A stretch of DNA of 64,000 nt from Serratia sarumanii. Lineage in GTDB: Bacteria; Pseudomonadota; Gammaproteobacteria; Enterobacterales; Enterobacteriaceae. Shown in pieces: positions 47,220 to 58,815 of this stretch; position 1 is the stretch's first letter; every line of letters starts with the position of its first letter. The DNA lies in contig NZ_CP124750.1 in the NCBI RefSeq assembly GCF_029962605.1, positions 2,976,001 to 3,040,000 of the forward strand. The letters are read 5' to 3'. Under the pieces are notes generated by a model. It worked only from the letters and a program-made list of their open reading frames with translations, did no database searches and was not told the DNA's origin. A program made the translations under genes and the position numbers.

Positions 47220-48363
47220 CAGAGTCACTCTCTTTTGCAAAATCCAGTGCTTCCGGCACCGGTAAACGTTCAGGTTTTTTCGGGATCAAGCCGCCCTCGC
47301 GCCGCCAGCGGCGCAGTTGGTACACCCAGGCCAGCACTTCGGCGACCGCGGCATACAGGGTGGCCGGAATATGTTGCCCAATCTCGCTGTGTCGATATAG
47401 CGCACGCGCCAGCGGCGGCGCTTCCAGCATCGGGATGCGGTGTTCCGCGCCGAGCTCGCGGATGCGCAAGGCGATTTCACCGGCGCCCTTGGCCAGCACT
47501 TTCGGCGCACTCATTTTTTTATCGTTGTACTGCAACGCGACGGCGTAGTGCGTCGGGTTGGTGACGATCACGTCCGCCTTGGGCACATCGGCCATCATGC
47601 GGCGCCGGGCGATCGCCCGCTGCTGCTGACGAATGCGCCCCTTGACGTGCGGATCCCCTTCCTGATCCTTGAATTCGTCGCGAATATCCTGCTTGGTCAT
47701 CTTCAGCTTTTTGAAGTGGCTCCACAGCTGGTAGAACACGTCGAACGCCACCATCGGCGTCAATCCCAGCACCACCAGAAAACCGCAGAACAGAATCATC
47801 TGCAGCGCATTGCCCAGCGCGTCGAGCGGCTGCTGGGTCATCAGATGCAGCATCGCCGCCCAGTTGTGCCACAGATAAAGACCGGTCACCCAGCCGACCA
47901 GCGTCGCTTTCAGGATCCCTTTCAGCAGCTCGGCCAGCACCTGGCTGGAAAAGATGCGCTTCAACCCGGACAACGGGTTCAGCCGTTTCAAGTCGAACTT
48001 GATCGACTTGCCGCTGAACAGGATGCCCCCCAACAGCATCGGCGCGGCGAGCGCCACCAGCACCAGCCCCGCCATGATTGGCAACAGCGCCAGCACCGCC
48101 TGGCGCAGCAACATGCCCAGCTGGCGCAGCATCTGTTTATCGTTGCTGACCATGCCGTGGTCGAAGTTCAAGCCCTGCGTGAGCATCGCCGCCAGCTGTT
48201 GCGCCATGTTGCTGCCGGACATCAGGATGATCGCCAGGCCCGAGAGCAGCATCAGTACCGAGGTCAGTTCGCGGGAACGCGGGATCTGGCCGTCTTCACG
48301 CGCCTTCTCCAGCCTATGGGGCGTGGGGGCCTCGCTTTTTTCCAGATCGCTGTCTTCAGCCAC
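47212..48363 (-). CDS. flhB: Flagellar export switch protein FlhB
   Basis: Export-gate protein that switches substrate class from rod/hook to filament after self-cleavage. It is 383 aa with four hydrophobic segments and a cytoplasmic domain. The autocleavage motif is NPTH at residues 269-272, the same position as in E. coli, so the switch should work normally. First gene of flhBAE. Confidence 0.97.
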   Translation of the reverse strand: MAEDSDLEKSEAPTPHRLEKAREDGQIPRSRELTSVLMLLSGLAIILMSGSNMAQQLAAMLTQGLNFDHGMVSNDKQMLRQLGMLLRQAVLALLPIMAGLVLVALAAPMLLGGILFSGKSIKFDLKRLNPLSGLKRIFSSQVLAELLKGILKATLVGWVTGLYLWHNWAAMLHLMTQQPLDALGNALQMILFCGFLVVLGLTPMVAFDVFYQLWSHFKKLKMTKQDIRDEFKDQEGDPHVKGRIRQQQRAIARRRMMADVPKADVIVTNPTHYAVALQYNDKKMSAPKVLAKGAGEIALRIRELGAEHRIPMLEAPPLARALYRHSEIGQHIPATLYAAVAEVLAWVYQLRRWRREGGLIPKKPERLPVPEALDFAKESDSDG

Positions 48364-48528
48364 GAAACGCCGTTCCTGTGTCGGGAGGGTAAAGAATGGC
48401 GGTCAGCATGCCAAAAAATTGGCGATGTCATTGACGGAACAACGGGGGAAAAGGCGGGTTATTTAGGGGATGAGACGAAAACTGCGCGGAATGTTGTCGG
48501 GGCGCGCCGCTGCGCGCCCCGATAAGCC
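48364..48528. promoter_or_regulatory. cheZ-flhB gap with flhB promoter and hairpin
   Basis: A 165-bp gap. Just beyond the cheZ stop a perfect GGGGCGCGC/GCGCGCCCC stem (about 48499-48520) probably ends the che transcript, but it lacks a T-run. The rest should hold the class 2 flhB promoter; I could not assign it with confidence. Confidence 0.45.
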
Positions 48529-49173
48529 TCAGAAACCGAGGCTGTCGAGCAGATCATCGACCTGCGCCTGGTTGGCGATCACGCCGACGCCGTTCTGGTC
48601 GAGCTGCGGGCCGTTCAGCAGGCTGTCGTTTGGCCGTTTTTCCTTCACCGGCTGCTCCGGCATGTTTTCCATCAGCACCATCAGCAGCTGCTTTTCGATC
48701 TCCTGCACCACGTCCATCATGCGCTTGATCACCTGACCGGTCAGATCCTGGAAGTCCTGCGCCATCATGATCTCCAGCAGCTGGGCGTTGGTGAAGGCCG
48801 TATGGCTCGGCACCTGATCCAGATACTGGCGCGTGTCGTTGACCAGAGAACGCGCGTCGTCCAGTTCGATAGGATTGGCGAACCACTCGTCCCAGCGCCC
48901 CTTCAACGCGTTCGCGCCGGATTCCAGCTCCGCCTGGCGCGGTTGCGCCGCCTCCACGCAGTTCAACGCCCGTTCCGCCGCCTGCGCCGTCATGGTTACG
49001 ACATAGTCAAGACGGTCGCGCGCATCCGGGATCGCCTCTGCCGCCTGGGCGATCGCCTGATCGAGCCCCAGTTCGCGCATGCTGTCGCGCAGCATTCGGG
49101 TCAGTTGGCCGATGCGGGAAATGATCTCTCCCGCGGTCGCTGCATCGCTGGCAGGCATTGGAATGTCTCTCAT
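48529..49173 (-). CDS. cheZ: CheY-P phosphatase CheZ
   Basis: Removes phosphate from CheY to end the tumble signal. It is 214 aa from the ATG at 49173, the same as E. coli, with AAGGAG upstream; a longer in-frame start at 49203 overlaps cheY and is not conserved. The long helical hairpin contains [26 protein letters not shown], including the catalytic Gln near 147. The C-terminal [10 protein letters not shown] is the CheY-binding tail. Confidence 0.96.
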   Translation of the reverse strand: MRDIPMPASDAATAGEIISRIGQLTRMLRDSMRELGLDQAIAQAAEAIPDARDRLDYVVTMTAQAAERALNCVEAAQPRQAELESGANALKGRWDEWFANPIELDDARSLVNDTRQYLDQVPSHTAFTNAQLLEIMMAQDFQDLTGQVIKRMMDVVQEIEKQLLMVLMENMPEQPVKEKRPNDSLLNGPQLDQNGVGVIANQAQVDDLLDSLGF

Positions 49174-49183
49174 CGCCCTCTCC

Positions 49184-49669
<486 letters not shown>

Positions 49670-49675
49670 CTAAAA

Positions 49676-50725
49676 TCAAATGCGCAATGCCTGGCCGCCG
49701 GCGATCTGCGCCAACATGCGCTGGCTCATCCTGTCCAGCTCGACCACTTCGCTGACGCCGCCGCCGGCGATCGCCTCGCGCGGCATGCCGAACACCACAC
49801 AGCTCGCCTCGTTTTGCGCCAGGGTATAGGCCCCGGCGCGGTGCATCTCCAGCATCCCCGCCGCCCCGTCGTTGCCCATGCCGGTGAGGATCACGCCCAC
49901 CGCATTGCGGCCGGCATATTGCGCCACCGAGCGGAACAGCACATCGACCGACGGACGATGGCGGTTAACCGCCGGGCCGTCATGCAGCTTCACCTGATAG
50001 TTGGCGCCGCTGCGCGCCAGTTCCAAGTGGCGATCCCCCGGTGCGATGTAGGCATGGCCCGGCAGCACGCGCTCGCCGTCCTCCGCTTCTTTCACCGTGA
50101 TCTGGCACAGCTTGTTCAGCCGCTCGGCGAACGAACGGGTGAAACCGGGCGGCATGTGCTGGGTGATCAGCAGCGCCGGACTGGTGGCAGGCAGCGGCTG
50201 CAGCACCTGGCGGATCGCTTCGGTGCCGCCGGTGGAAGCGCCGATGGCGATCAGTTTTTCACTGCTCAGCAGCGGCGCGTGGCTGAGGATCGCCGGCGCC
50301 GGGCTGTTGGAACGCTGCGGCAGGCGCGCCCTGGCGGCGGTGCGGATCTTCTCGGCAATCAGCTCGCTGTAGGCCAACATGCCCTCGCGAATGCCGAGCT
50401 GCGGTTTGGTCACGAAGTCCACCGCGCCCAGCTCCAGCGCGCGCAGCGTGATTTCCGAGCCTTTGCCGGTCAGCGAAGAGACCATTACCACCGGCATCGG
50501 CCGCAGGCGCATCAGCTTCTCGAGGAAATCCAGCCCGTCCATGCGCGGCATCTCGACGTCCAGCGTCAGCACCTGGGGATTAAATTTTTTGATCAGATCG
50601 CGCGCCACCAGCGGATCCGGCGCGGTCGCCACCATCTCCATGTCGGCGTGGCCGTTCACGATTTCCGTCATCAGCTGGCGCATCAGTGCCGAATCGTCTA
50701 CGCATAACACTCTGATTTTACTCAT
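49676..50725 (-). CDS. cheB: Receptor methylesterase/deamidase CheB
   Basis: Removes methyl groups from chemoreceptors and deamidates glutamines, giving adaptation. It is 349 aa: receiver domain (about 1-120, phosphoacceptor Asp56) and methylesterase domain (about 155-345, with [11 protein letters not shown] holding the catalytic Ser, then [16 protein letters not shown] and [10 protein letters not shown]). Its start shares a base with the cheR stop (TAATG). Confidence 0.97.
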   Translation of the reverse strand: MSKIRVLCVDDSALMRQLMTEIVNGHADMEMVATAPDPLVARDLIKKFNPQVLTLDVEMPRMDGLDFLEKLMRLRPMPVVMVSSLTGKGSEITLRALELGAVDFVTKPQLGIREGMLAYSELIAEKIRTAARARLPQRSNSPAPAILSHAPLLSSEKLIAIGASTGGTEAIRQVLQPLPATSPALLITQHMPPGFTRSFAERLNKLCQITVKEAEDGERVLPGHAYIAPGDRHLELARSGANYQVKLHDGPAVNRHRPSVDVLFRSVAQYAGRNAVGVILTGMGNDGAAGMLEMHRAGAYTLAQNEASCVVFGMPREAIAGGGVSEVVELDRMSQRMLAQIAGGQALRI

Positions 50726-51597
50726 TACCTCTCCTTGGTCAGCCCATACACGGTCTGCCCACGCAAGTAGAAATCCCGGCTGATCTGGCTGAAATTCTCG
50801 GAGTGGCCGGCGAACATCAGCCCCCCCGGCTTAAGCAAGGGAACGAAGCGGCGCAGGATGCGCTCCTGCGTCGCCTTATCGAAATAGATCATGACGTTGC
50901 GGCAAAAAATGGCGTCGAACTGCCCCGGCAGCGCCCACTCCGGCGCCAGCAGGTTCAGCGGCTGAAAGTTCACCCGCGCCGCCAGTTCCGGCCGCACGCG
51001 CACCAGCCCCTGATGCGGCCCGGTGCCGCGCAGGAAATAGCGCTGCATTTGGGTCGGCGTCAGGGTGCGCAGATCTTCCTGGCGGTAAACGCCCGCTTCC
51101 GCTTTTTCCAGCACCTGCGTATCGATGTCGCTGGCCCAGACCTGGCAACTGCCGGCCCGCTGGCCCAATGCATCGCTCAGCGTGATGGCGATCGAATACG
51201 GCTCTTCGCCGGTCGAGGCTGCGGTGCTCCACACGCTGTAGCCGTTCGGCCGCGAGCGCGCGTGTTCCGCCAGGATCGGGAAGTGATGCGCCTCGCGGAA
51301 AAAGGCCGTCAGGTTGGTGGTCAGCGCGTTGATAAACGCCTGCCACTCCGCGCTGTTCGGATCGCTTTCCAGCAGCGCCAGGTAGTCGCCGAAATCGTGC
51401 AGTCCCAACAGCCGCAGCCGGCGCACCAGACGGTTGTAAACCATCTCGCGCTTATGCTCCGCCAGCACGATGCCGGCGCGTTGATAAATCAACTGGCTGA
51501 TACGGCGAAAATGCACGTCCGACAGCGGCAGGCGCTGCACCATTTGCGTCAACATCGACGCAGTATCCCGGTTAGAAGTTGACGGCGCCTGTTTCAT
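50725..51597 (-). CDS. cheR: Receptor methyltransferase CheR
   Basis: S-adenosylmethionine-dependent enzyme that methylates receptor glutamates. It is 290 aa: an N-terminal helical domain (about 25-95, [12 protein letters not shown]) and a methyltransferase fold ([26 protein letters not shown]). The beta-subdomain should bind the NWETF tail found here on the Tsr-like receptor. Confidence 0.97.
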   Translation of the reverse strand: MKQAPSTSNRDTASMLTQMVQRLPLSDVHFRRISQLIYQRAGIVLAEHKREMVYNRLVRRLRLLGLHDFGDYLALLESDPNSAEWQAFINALTTNLTAFFREAHHFPILAEHARSRPNGYSVWSTAASTGEEPYSIAITLSDALGQRAGSCQVWASDIDTQVLEKAEAGVYRQEDLRTLTPTQMQRYFLRGTGPHQGLVRVRPELAARVNFQPLNLLAPEWALPGQFDAIFCRNVMIYFDKATQERILRRFVPLLKPGGLMFAGHSENFSQISRDFYLRGQTVYGLTKER

Positions 51598-51634
51598 GCC
51601 ACCTCACCGGGGAAACACGTGCTGCTTATGCGGT

Positions 51635-53251
51635 TTAACAATCTTGGGCTTCCTTTACCACGGGTGAAACTGCGTTGTTGCTGTTACCTGGCGCGACGAA
51701 GTTATCGTCCGCCAGACGGAATACCGCGACCGCGTCAGCCAGGGTAATGGCCTGCTCTTCCAGCGCGGTGGCGGCAGAAGCGGACTCTTCCACCAGCGCG
51801 GCGTTCTGCTGGGTGACCTGATCCATCTGGGTCACCGCCTGCGTCACCTGCTCGATGCCGCGGCTCTGTTCATCCGAAGCCGACGCGATCTCGCCCATGA
51901 TGTCGGTCACGCGGGTCACCGAACGCACGATGTCCTGCATGGTGGCGCCGGAGTTTTCCACCAGCACCGAGCCGTGTTTGACGCGGCTGACCGATTCATC
52001 GATCAGCACCTTGATCTCTTTCGCCGCCTGCGCGCTGCGGCTCGCCAGGTTGCGCACTTCGCCGGCGACCACGGCGAAACCGCGCCCCTGTTCACCGGCG
52101 CGCGCCGCTTCCACCGCCGCATTGAGCGCCAGAATGTTGGTCTGGAAGGCGATGCCGTCAATCACGCTGGTGATGGCGCCGATTTTCTGCGAACTGTTGG
52201 CGATATCGTGCATGGTGGTCACCACGTCGCCGGCCAGTTCGCCGCCCTTGGCCGCGGTGGCCGAGGCGTCGCGCGCCAGCTGAGAAGCCTGCCGCGCATT
52301 GTCGGCGTTCTGTTTCACCGTGGCGGTCAGCTGTTCCATGCTGGCGGCGGTCTGTTCCAGCGACGCGGCCTGCTGCTCGGTGCGGGAAGAGAGATCGTTG
52401 TTGCCTTCGGCGATCTCCTGCAGGCCGATCAGAATCGACTCCGCCCCGTCGCGCACCGCGCCGACGGTGCCGATCAGCGACTGCTGCGTGCGTTGCAGGC
52501 TGGCGAACAGCATGCTGATTTCATTGCGGCCATACACCTGAATCGGCGTCGCCAAATCGCCGGCGGCGATACGTTCAAAGTGGCTGCGGATCTGGTTCAG
52601 CGGCTGTACCAGCATGGTGCGTAACCACCACATGGCGCTGCCGGTCACCACGATCAGCATCAAGACCGCCCCCGCCAGCATCAGGCCCGCCAGCTTGAAG
52701 GAGAACTGGTTGGCGTCTCTGGCTTCGCTGATGTCGCCGTTGACCAACTGCAGGTACTGCACGAAGTCGGCTTCGAACAAGTCCTGGGTTTTCTGCGTCG
52801 GCTGGTCCATAAACGCCTGCAGCTCCCCTTTCTCCAGAAAGCCGATCAGCTCGCGCAGCGCGCCGCGCAGCCGCTCGTAGCTGGCCTTGGTGGTTGCCGT
52901 CTGCTGACTCTGTTGCTCACTGCTGCGCTCAACCGCCATGAACTGATTGAAATAAAGATCGGCCTTCTGCAGCGAACTGCGAGCGCTGCTCATCAATTCG
53001 TTCACCTGCTCCTGCGGCAGTTTCAGCGCCGCACGGGTGCCGGCGCGGTTCAGCGTATTGCGCGCCTGCAACAGCGACACCCAGCTCAGGCTGAGCGAAT
53101 CGCGCTGCTGGCTGCCGAGGGTGATGATGTCGAGGTTGTGGTTATCGGAGCGAAACGCGGAATACGACAGGCCGCTGCTGGCCAGCTGCAGAACGCAGAA
53201 GGTCATCAACAACAGGAACAAGCTGGTAGAGATACGGATTCGGTTAAACAC
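51635..53251 (-). CDS. tap: Methyl-accepting chemoreceptor, Tap-like
   Basis: Inner-membrane chemoreceptor of 538 aa. Transmembrane segments are at about 7-30 and 190-212; the periplasmic ligand domain lies between them. A HAMP domain (about 213-268) and the conserved signalling tip [45 protein letters not shown] region follow. The MFNRIRIST start and the lack of an NWETF tail resemble E. coli Tap (dipeptides, pyrimidines), but the ligand domain is divergent and ligand identity is not proven. It starts with GTG after a perfect AAGGAGG. Confidence 0.9.
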   Translation of the reverse strand: MFNRIRISTSLFLLLMTFCVLQLASSGLSYSAFRSDNHNLDIITLGSQQRDSLSLSWVSLLQARNTLNRAGTRAALKLPQEQVNELMSSARSSLQKADLYFNQFMAVERSSEQQSQQTATTKASYERLRGALRELIGFLEKGELQAFMDQPTQKTQDLFEADFVQYLQLVNGDISEARDANQFSFKLAGLMLAGAVLMLIVVTGSAMWWLRTMLVQPLNQIRSHFERIAAGDLATPIQVYGRNEISMLFASLQRTQQSLIGTVGAVRDGAESILIGLQEIAEGNNDLSSRTEQQAASLEQTAASMEQLTATVKQNADNARQASQLARDASATAAKGGELAGDVVTTMHDIANSSQKIGAITSVIDGIAFQTNILALNAAVEAARAGEQGRGFAVVAGEVRNLASRSAQAAKEIKVLIDESVSRVKHGSVLVENSGATMQDIVRSVTRVTDIMGEIASASDEQSRGIEQVTQAVTQMDQVTQQNAALVEESASAATALEEQAITLADAVAVFRLADDNFVAPGNSNNAVSPVVKEAQDC

Positions 53252-53327
53252 TGTGAACCTCCTTGCAGCCGGCCGGCGACCGGCCTACGTAGGGGAAAGG
53301 GCCGCTGCGAGAGAGGCCCGATACCGG

Positions 53328-54998
53328 TCAGAACGTTTCCCAGTTATCCTGCAGATCGCTGGCGTTCATTTTCTTATGATTGATTACCGGTGTTACCGTC
53401 GCCTTGCTGGTGACAGGCGCTTTAAACTCTTCCTGGCCTTCCGCCCTCAGGCGGAATACCGCCACCGACTGGGTCAGCATGCTGGCCTGTTCTTCCAGCG
53501 CCGCCGCCGCCGAGGCGGATTCTTCCACCAACGAGGCGTTCTGCTGGGTCACGCGGTCCATTTCCGCTACCGCCTGGCCAACCTGATCGATCCCGCGGCT
53601 CTGTTCGTCCGACGCCGAGGCGATTTCGCCCATGATGTCGGTCACGCGGGTGACGGCGTTGACGATGTCGCCCATGGTTTCACCGGCGCTTTCCACCAGC
53701 ACGGAACCCATATCGACGCGGCTGACCGAGTCTTCGATCAGGCCTTTGATCTCTTTGGCCGCCTGCGCGCTGCGCTGCGCCAGGTTGCGCACTTCACCGG
53801 CCACCACCGCGAAGCCGCGGCCCTGCTCGCCGGCGCGCGCCGCTTCCACCGCGGCGTTCAACGCCAGGATGTTGGTCTGGAAGGCGATGCCGTCGATCAC
53901 GCCGGTGATATCGGCGATTTTCTGCGAGCTGCCGGCGATGTCGTGCATGGTCTGCACCACGTTGGCCACCACCTTGCCGCCCTTCTGCGCGGTTTCGGAG
54001 GCGCTCAGCGCCAGCTGTGAAGCCTGACGGGCGTTTTCGGCGTTCTGTTTCACCGTCGCGGTCAGCTGTTCCATGCTGGCGGCGGTCTCTTCCAGCGAAG
54101 CGGCCTGCTGCTCGGTGCGGGAGGAGAGATCGTTGTTGCCCGCGGCGATTTCCGACGCGCCGCTGTAGATGGCGTCCGCGCCCTGACGCACGCCGCTGAC
54201 GGTTTCGATCAGTTCGCTTTGCATGTGTTTCAGGCTGGCCGCCAGCACGCCCATTTCGTTGCGGCTGGTGACGACGATCTGCTGAGTCAGGTCGCCGGCG
54301 GCGATCTGTTTGATGTGGTCAATCATGCGGTTCAGCGGGCGCACCAGGATATGATGGATGCCGGTCCAAACGAGCACGATCACGGCCAACACGACCAGCA
54401 ACACGATCACCAGCGTCCAAATGGCCGAGGAGAACGACTTGTTGCTGTCTTCTACCGCGCCTTGGTACAGCTTGTCGTTTTGTGCCAGGTAGGTGTTGTA
54501 GATCTGCTCGAAGCCGTCCTGATAGCTTTGTGTCGGTTGATCGAAGAAGGCATTGATTTTGCCTTCGCCCAACAGCTGAATCAGTTCGGTCAAAGCACCG
54601 TGCAAGATGTCATACTGTTGCTTGAGTTTTTCCGCGGACTGCACGTCCTGACGCGGATCGAGAGGGATTTTTTCATAGGCGGCGTAATGCTGTTCCGCGA
54701 CCGTCAGCATGCTCTTCGCCGAAGTCAACAGATCGGTGACGGTGGCACCGCTGCCGATTTTGTTGGTATCCATCATGTAACGAATACCCGCTCGGTTCAG
54801 GGTATTACGAGTCTGCAGCAGGTTGACCCAGCTTTCGTTCAATTCAGACTGCTGCTGACGAATCGTCTGCAGTACGGCAAAGTTCTCTTTATCATTCTTG
54901 AGCGAGGAGAAAAAGAGTCCGCCCGAAATCAACTGCAAGGCGCCAAACAGCACCAACACCAGCAACAGGCTGGTGACCACCTTCATACGATTTAACAT
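53328..54998 (-). CDS. tsr: Methyl-accepting chemoreceptor, Tsr-like
   Basis: Chemoreceptor of 556 aa from the ATG at 54998 ([23 protein letters not shown]). The ligand domain (about 30-190) resembles E. coli Tsr throughout ([38 protein letters not shown]), pointing to serine. It has HAMP and methylation helices, a conserved tip and the C-terminal NWETF pentapeptide that tethers CheR and CheB. Longer in-frame starts extend into the promoter and are rejected. A perfect sigma-28 promoter lies upstream. Confidence 0.93.
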   Translation of the reverse strand: MLNRMKVVTSLLLVLVLFGALQLISGGLFFSSLKNDKENFAVLQTIRQQQSELNESWVNLLQTRNTLNRAGIRYMMDTNKIGSGATVTDLLTSAKSMLTVAEQHYAAYEKIPLDPRQDVQSAEKLKQQYDILHGALTELIQLLGEGKINAFFDQPTQSYQDGFEQIYNTYLAQNDKLYQGAVEDSNKSFSSAIWTLVIVLLVVLAVIVLVWTGIHHILVRPLNRMIDHIKQIAAGDLTQQIVVTSRNEMGVLAASLKHMQSELIETVSGVRQGADAIYSGASEIAAGNNDLSSRTEQQAASLEETAASMEQLTATVKQNAENARQASQLALSASETAQKGGKVVANVVQTMHDIAGSSQKIADITGVIDGIAFQTNILALNAAVEAARAGEQGRGFAVVAGEVRNLAQRSAQAAKEIKGLIEDSVSRVDMGSVLVESAGETMGDIVNAVTRVTDIMGEIASASDEQSRGIDQVGQAVAEMDRVTQQNASLVEESASAAAALEEQASMLTQSVAVFRLRAEGQEEFKAPVTSKATVTPVINHKKMNASDLQDNWETF

Positions 54999-55053
54999 GA
55001 TTTCCCTTGTTGAAGCCCGCGCAGACAGGCTCTGATGACGTTGAATGAGAGAG

Positions 55054-55080
55054 TTATCGGCGCCGTGCGGCAAAACTTTA
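55054..55080 (-). promoter_or_regulatory. Sigma-28 promoter of tsr-tap-cheRBYZ
   Basis: On the minus strand TAAAGTTT (55080-55073) leads by the standard spacing to GCCGATAA (55061-55054): TAAA-N15-GCCGATAA with no mismatch. It lies about 56 bases upstream of the tsr start and is the strongest-looking FliA promoter in the window. Confidence 0.93.
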
Positions 55081-55170
55081 TGCGGGAAAGTAACTATTTT
55101 TAGTGGGGGTTCCGGGTGCGGTCTGCGGCGCCGCGACAGGTCAGGAAGAGTGATGGATGAAGGGGGCAGC

Positions 55171-55192
55171 GCCCTGCCCCCTGGCGTCATGA
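55171..55192 (-). terminator. Hairpin at the end of cheW
   Basis: An AGGGGGCAG/CTGCCCCCT stem with a four-base loop begins two bases after the cheW stop. On the minus strand TTCATC follows, so it is only a weak classical terminator. It probably separates motAB-cheAW from the tsr unit. Confidence 0.55.
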
Positions 55193-55193
55193 A

Positions 55194-55694
55194 TCAGACG
55201 CTTTTCGCCACGCTGTCGACCAGCGACATCTCTTCGCTGCTCAACAGCTTTTCGATATCCACCAGGATCAACATGCGCTCGCCCAGCGAACCGAGACCGG
55301 TGAGGTATTCGGTCGCCAGCGTCACCGCGAACTCCGGCGCCGGGCGGATCTGCTCGGCGATCAGCGACAGCACGTCGGAAACGCCGTCGACCACGATGCC
55401 CACCACGCGCTGGCCAAAGTTCAGCACGATCACCACGGTGTTTTCATCGTAAGACACGCTTTGCTGCGAGAATTTCACCCGCAGATCGATGATCGGGACA
55501 ATCACGCCGCGCAGGTTGGTGACGCCCTTGATGAACGCCGGCGTGTTGGCGATGCGGGTCACCTGATCGTAGCCGCGAATTTCCTGCACCTTGAGGATAT
55601 CGATGCCGTACTCCTCATTGCCCAGGGTGAAAATCAGAAACTCTTGCCCTACCGTTTCGCCAGCCAATTTGCTGACGGCTGCCAATCCTGCCAT
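55194..55694 (-). CDS. cheW: Chemotaxis coupling protein CheW
   Basis: Links CheA to receptors. It is 166 aa, nearly identical to E. coli in [48 protein letters not shown]. The ATG at 55694 ([13 protein letters not shown]) aligns without gaps with E. coli and has AAAAGG at good spacing. A GTG at 55703 is in frame but too close to that site. Confidence 0.97.
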   Translation of the reverse strand: MAGLAAVSKLAGETVGQEFLIFTLGNEEYGIDILKVQEIRGYDQVTRIANTPAFIKGVTNLRGVIVPIIDLRVKFSQQSVSYDENTVVIVLNFGQRVVGIVVDGVSDVLSLIAEQIRPAPEFAVTLATEYLTGLGSLGERMLILVDIEKLLSSEEMSLVDSVAKSV

Positions 55695-55726
55695 ATCATT
55701 CACCTTTTAAATCAATAAACTCATTA

Positions 55727-57748
55727 TTATGCGGCGGCGTCCGTCAGACGCTTTTCACGGTTCAAGGTTTGCAACGCCGAGACATCGACGATCAAGGCCA
55801 CGCTGCCGTCGCCCAAAATGGTCGCGGCGGAGATGCCCGGCACTTTGCGGTAGTTGCTTTCCAGATTCTTCACCACCACCTGATGCTGGCCGATCAGTTG
55901 ATCCACCAGCAACGCATAGCGGCGGCCGGCGCTTTGCAGGATAACGACGATGCCCTGCGTGGCGTCGGTTTTGGCGCCGTCCACTTCAAATACCCGATAC
56001 AGCTCCACCAGCGGCAGATATTCGCCGCGCACCTGCAGCACGCGTTCGCCCCCGGCCAGCGGGTGCAAGTCTTCCGCCTGCGGCTGCAGCGATTCCATCA
56101 CCGCGTTCAGCGGCAGGATAAAGACTTCGTCGTTCACCTTGACCGACATGCCGTCGAGGATCGCCAGCGTCAGCGGCAGCAGGATGCGGATGGTGGTGCC
56201 TTTGCCGGCCTGCGAACGGATCTCGACGTGGCCGCCCATCTCCTGAATATTCCGTTTCACCACGTCCATGCCGACGCCGCGGCCGGAAACGTCGGTCACC
56301 TGCTCGGCAGTGGAGAAGCCCGGCGCGAAGATCAGCATGCCGACTTCTTCGTCGCTCATGCTGTCGCTCACCGCCAGCCCTTGCGACGCGGCCTTGGCGA
56401 GAATTTTTTCGCGGTTCAGGCCGGCGCCGTCGTCGATAACCTCAATACAGATGTTGCCGCCCTGATGTTCGGCCGACAGCACCAGATTGCCCACCGCCGA
56501 TTTGCCGGCGGCGACGCGGGTGGCCGGTTCTTCGATACCGTGATCGAGGCTGTTGCGCACCAGGTGCGTCAACGGATCGATGATGCGTTCGATCAGGCTC
56601 TTGTCCAGTTCGGTGGAACTGCCCTGCAGCGTCAGCTCCACCTGCTTGTTCAGCTTGCCGGCCAGATCGCGCACCAGGCGCGGGTAGCGGCTGAAGACGT
56701 ATTCCATCGGCATCATGCGGATCGACATCACCGACTCCTGCAGATCGCGCGCGTTACGCTCCAGCTGGCTCATGCTGTTCAGCAGATCGCCGTGGTTGAC
56801 CGGATCGAGCGTGCCGGAGCGCTGCGCCAGCATCGACTGGGTGATCACCAGCTCGCCCACCAGGTTGATCAGCTGATCCACCTTTTCCACCGCCACGCGA
56901 ATGCTGGTGGACTCGCTCGCCTTGGCGCGCGCTTTCGGCGCTTCCGCCGGAGCGGCGGCCGGTTTGGCGGCAGGCGGCGCGGCGTTCGCGACCGGCACAG
57001 GTGCAGGTTCCGGCGCGGCGACCGCTGCCGGTAAGCTCGCTTCTGCAACGGCCGGTTCGCTCTGCGTCGGCGTCGAGAAGCTGATTTGTTCCGGCTCCAG
57101 CACGAAGCACAGCACGGCGCTGATGTCGTCTTCGCTGGCGGAGGTGAGCAACGTCACGTCCAGACTGTGTTCCGTCTGATGAGGGTCTTTAACCTCGCCG
57201 AGGTTGCCCAGCTCTTCCAACATCAAGGGGATTTCACTGGCTTTCAGCCCGTTCAGGCTGATGCGCATGCCGCCTTCGATCGCCGCCGGCGCAGCCACCG
57301 GCTTCACGACAGGCTGCTGAACGGCCGGTTGAGCCGCAGGCGCCTCCTGCTGCTGTTGCGCCTCCAACGCCAGCTGGCGCAGCGCCTGGCAAATGTATTC
57401 AAAGCTTTCGGCGTCAGGCTGTTGCGAGGTTTTATAGGCGTCCAGTTGCTCCTGCATAATGTCTTTGGTTTCCAGAAACAGGTTGATAATCTCGGTGCTC
57501 AGGCTCATTTCCTGGCGTCTTGCACCGTCCAGCAGGTTCTCCAGCAGGTGGGTGGTTTCCTGCAGCACCGAAAAGCCAAAGGTCGCCGCGCCGCCCTTGA
57601 TCGAGTGCGCCGCGCGGAAGATGGCGTTCAACGGCTCGATATCGGGGGCCAGCGGATCCAGCTCCAGCAGATGTTGCTCCATGTCGGCCAGCAACTCGTC
57701 CGCCTCATCAAAGAAGGTCTGATAAAAATCGCTAATGTCCATGCTCAC
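55727..57748 (-). CDS. cheA: Chemotaxis histidine kinase CheA
   Basis: Kinase that phosphorylates CheY and CheB. It is 673 aa. P1 has His48 in RAAHSIKGG. The P2 CheY/CheB-binding domain is at about 160-230. An Ala/Pro-rich linker leads to P3 (dimerisation), P4 (ATP-binding, with [18 protein letters not shown] and GRGVGMDVV) and P5 (CheW-like). The start is GTG, as in E. coli, overlapping motB by four bases. Met98 is conserved, so a short CheA form from an internal start is possible. Confidence 0.97.
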   Translation of the reverse strand: MSMDISDFYQTFFDEADELLADMEQHLLELDPLAPDIEPLNAIFRAAHSIKGGAATFGFSVLQETTHLLENLLDGARRQEMSLSTEIINLFLETKDIMQEQLDAYKTSQQPDAESFEYICQALRQLALEAQQQQEAPAAQPAVQQPVVKPVAAPAAIEGGMRISLNGLKASEIPLMLEELGNLGEVKDPHQTEHSLDVTLLTSASEDDISAVLCFVLEPEQISFSTPTQSEPAVAEASLPAAVAAPEPAPVPVANAAPPAAKPAAAPAEAPKARAKASESTSIRVAVEKVDQLINLVGELVITQSMLAQRSGTLDPVNHGDLLNSMSQLERNARDLQESVMSIRMMPMEYVFSRYPRLVRDLAGKLNKQVELTLQGSSTELDKSLIERIIDPLTHLVRNSLDHGIEEPATRVAAGKSAVGNLVLSAEHQGGNICIEVIDDGAGLNREKILAKAASQGLAVSDSMSDEEVGMLIFAPGFSTAEQVTDVSGRGVGMDVVKRNIQEMGGHVEIRSQAGKGTTIRILLPLTLAILDGMSVKVNDEVFILPLNAVMESLQPQAEDLHPLAGGERVLQVRGEYLPLVELYRVFEVDGAKTDATQGIVVILQSAGRRYALLVDQLIGQHQVVVKNLESNYRKVPGISAATILGDGSVALIVDVSALQTLNREKRLTDAAA

Positions 57749-58815
57749 GGGGTCACCTCTGGCTGTGAGTCGCGGTTAGTCGGTGCGGGTGCGGCCGCCG
57801 GTTGTTCCTGCGCCTGATCGGCCGGGGCTATCGCCGGGGATACCTGCGCTGGGACGCTCGGCGCTGGCGTTGACGCCGCCGGCTCCAGGGCTGCCGCCGA
57901 GGGCTCCGGCGTTTGGCTGGCCGGCGCAGTCGCCGACGGCGCCAGCTGTTTCAGGCTGTCCGGCTGGGCGATATCCATCGCGTTGCTTTCGGCATTTTCA
58001 TGTTCGATGCCTTCTTGCGTTTGCTTATTCAGCACCAGCACGGTGATGCGACGGTTAATCGCGTCATCGGCGCCGTGCTGTTTCAGGCTCATGGTGGCCG
58101 CCATGCCCACCACCCGCAGCACCTTGCCTTCCGCCAGACCGCCGGCGATCAGCTCGCGCCGGGAGGCGTTGGCGCGATCGGCCGACAGTTCCCAGTTGCT
58201 GTAGCCACGCTCGCCGCTGGCGTAAGGGATATCATCGGTGTGGCCGGACAGGCTGATCTTATTCGGCAAATCGTTGAGGATCGGCGCTATCGCCCGCAGA
58301 ATATCGCGCATGTAGCTCTCGACCTGCGCGCTGCCGGTTTTGAACATCGGCCGGTTTTGGCTATCGATAATCTGTATGCGCAGCCCCTCGTCCATCATGT
58401 TGATCAGCAGATGCGGGCGCAGCGCCTTCAGGCGCGGATCGGACTCAATCAACTCATCCAGCTTTTCGCGCAGCTTGTTCAGGCGCAGCTCTTCGGCGCG
58501 CTTGTCCGGCGAATCGACCTGCTTTCTCACCAGGCCGTGCTGCTGGGTAGGATCGTCGCCGCCGCCCGGGATCGGGCTGCTTTCGGAGCTGCTCTTGTCG
58601 CCGCTGGTCAGTGCCACCTTGAGCGGCGTGCGGAAATATTCGGCGATTTGCGTCAGCTCCTGCGGGCTGGCGATCGCCAGCAGCCACATCACCAGGAAGA
58701 ACGCCATCATCGCCGTCATAAAGTCGGCATAAGCGATCTTCCAGGAGCCGCCGTGATGGGCGGCATGATGCGACTTGCGCTTTCTGACCAGAACGACCGG
58801 ATGATTCTGTTTCAT
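57745..58815 (-). CDS. motB: Flagellar stator protein MotB
   Basis: Stator subunit anchored to peptidoglycan that forms the proton channel with MotA. It is 356 aa. The single transmembrane helix [22 protein letters not shown] holds the proton-carrying Asp31 (Asp32 in E. coli). The OmpA-like domain is at about 150-270 ([10 protein letters not shown]). The Pro/Ala-rich tail after about 290 is longer and more repetitive than in E. coli (308 aa). Confidence 0.96.
   Translation of the reverse strand: MKQNHPVVLVRKRKSHHAAHHGGSWKIAYADFMTAMMAFFLVMWLLAIASPQELTQIAEYFRTPLKVALTSGDKSSSESSPIPGGGDDPTQQHGLVRKQVDSPDKRAEELRLNKLREKLDELIESDPRLKALRPHLLINMMDEGLRIQIIDSQNRPMFKTGSAQVESYMRDILRAIAPILNDLPNKISLSGHTDDIPYASGERGYSNWELSADRANASRRELIAGGLAEGKVLRVVGMAATMSLKQHGADDAINRRITVLVLNKQTQEGIEHENAESNAMDIAQPDSLKQLAPSATAPASQTPEPSAAALEPAASTPAPSVPAQVSPAIAPADQAQEQPAAAPAPTNRDSQPEVTP

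Noticed and set aside
55000..55190. Longer N-terminus for the Tsr-like receptor
   Set aside because: The extra residues would be encoded across the sigma-28 promoter and the cheW-end hairpin and are absent from homologues.
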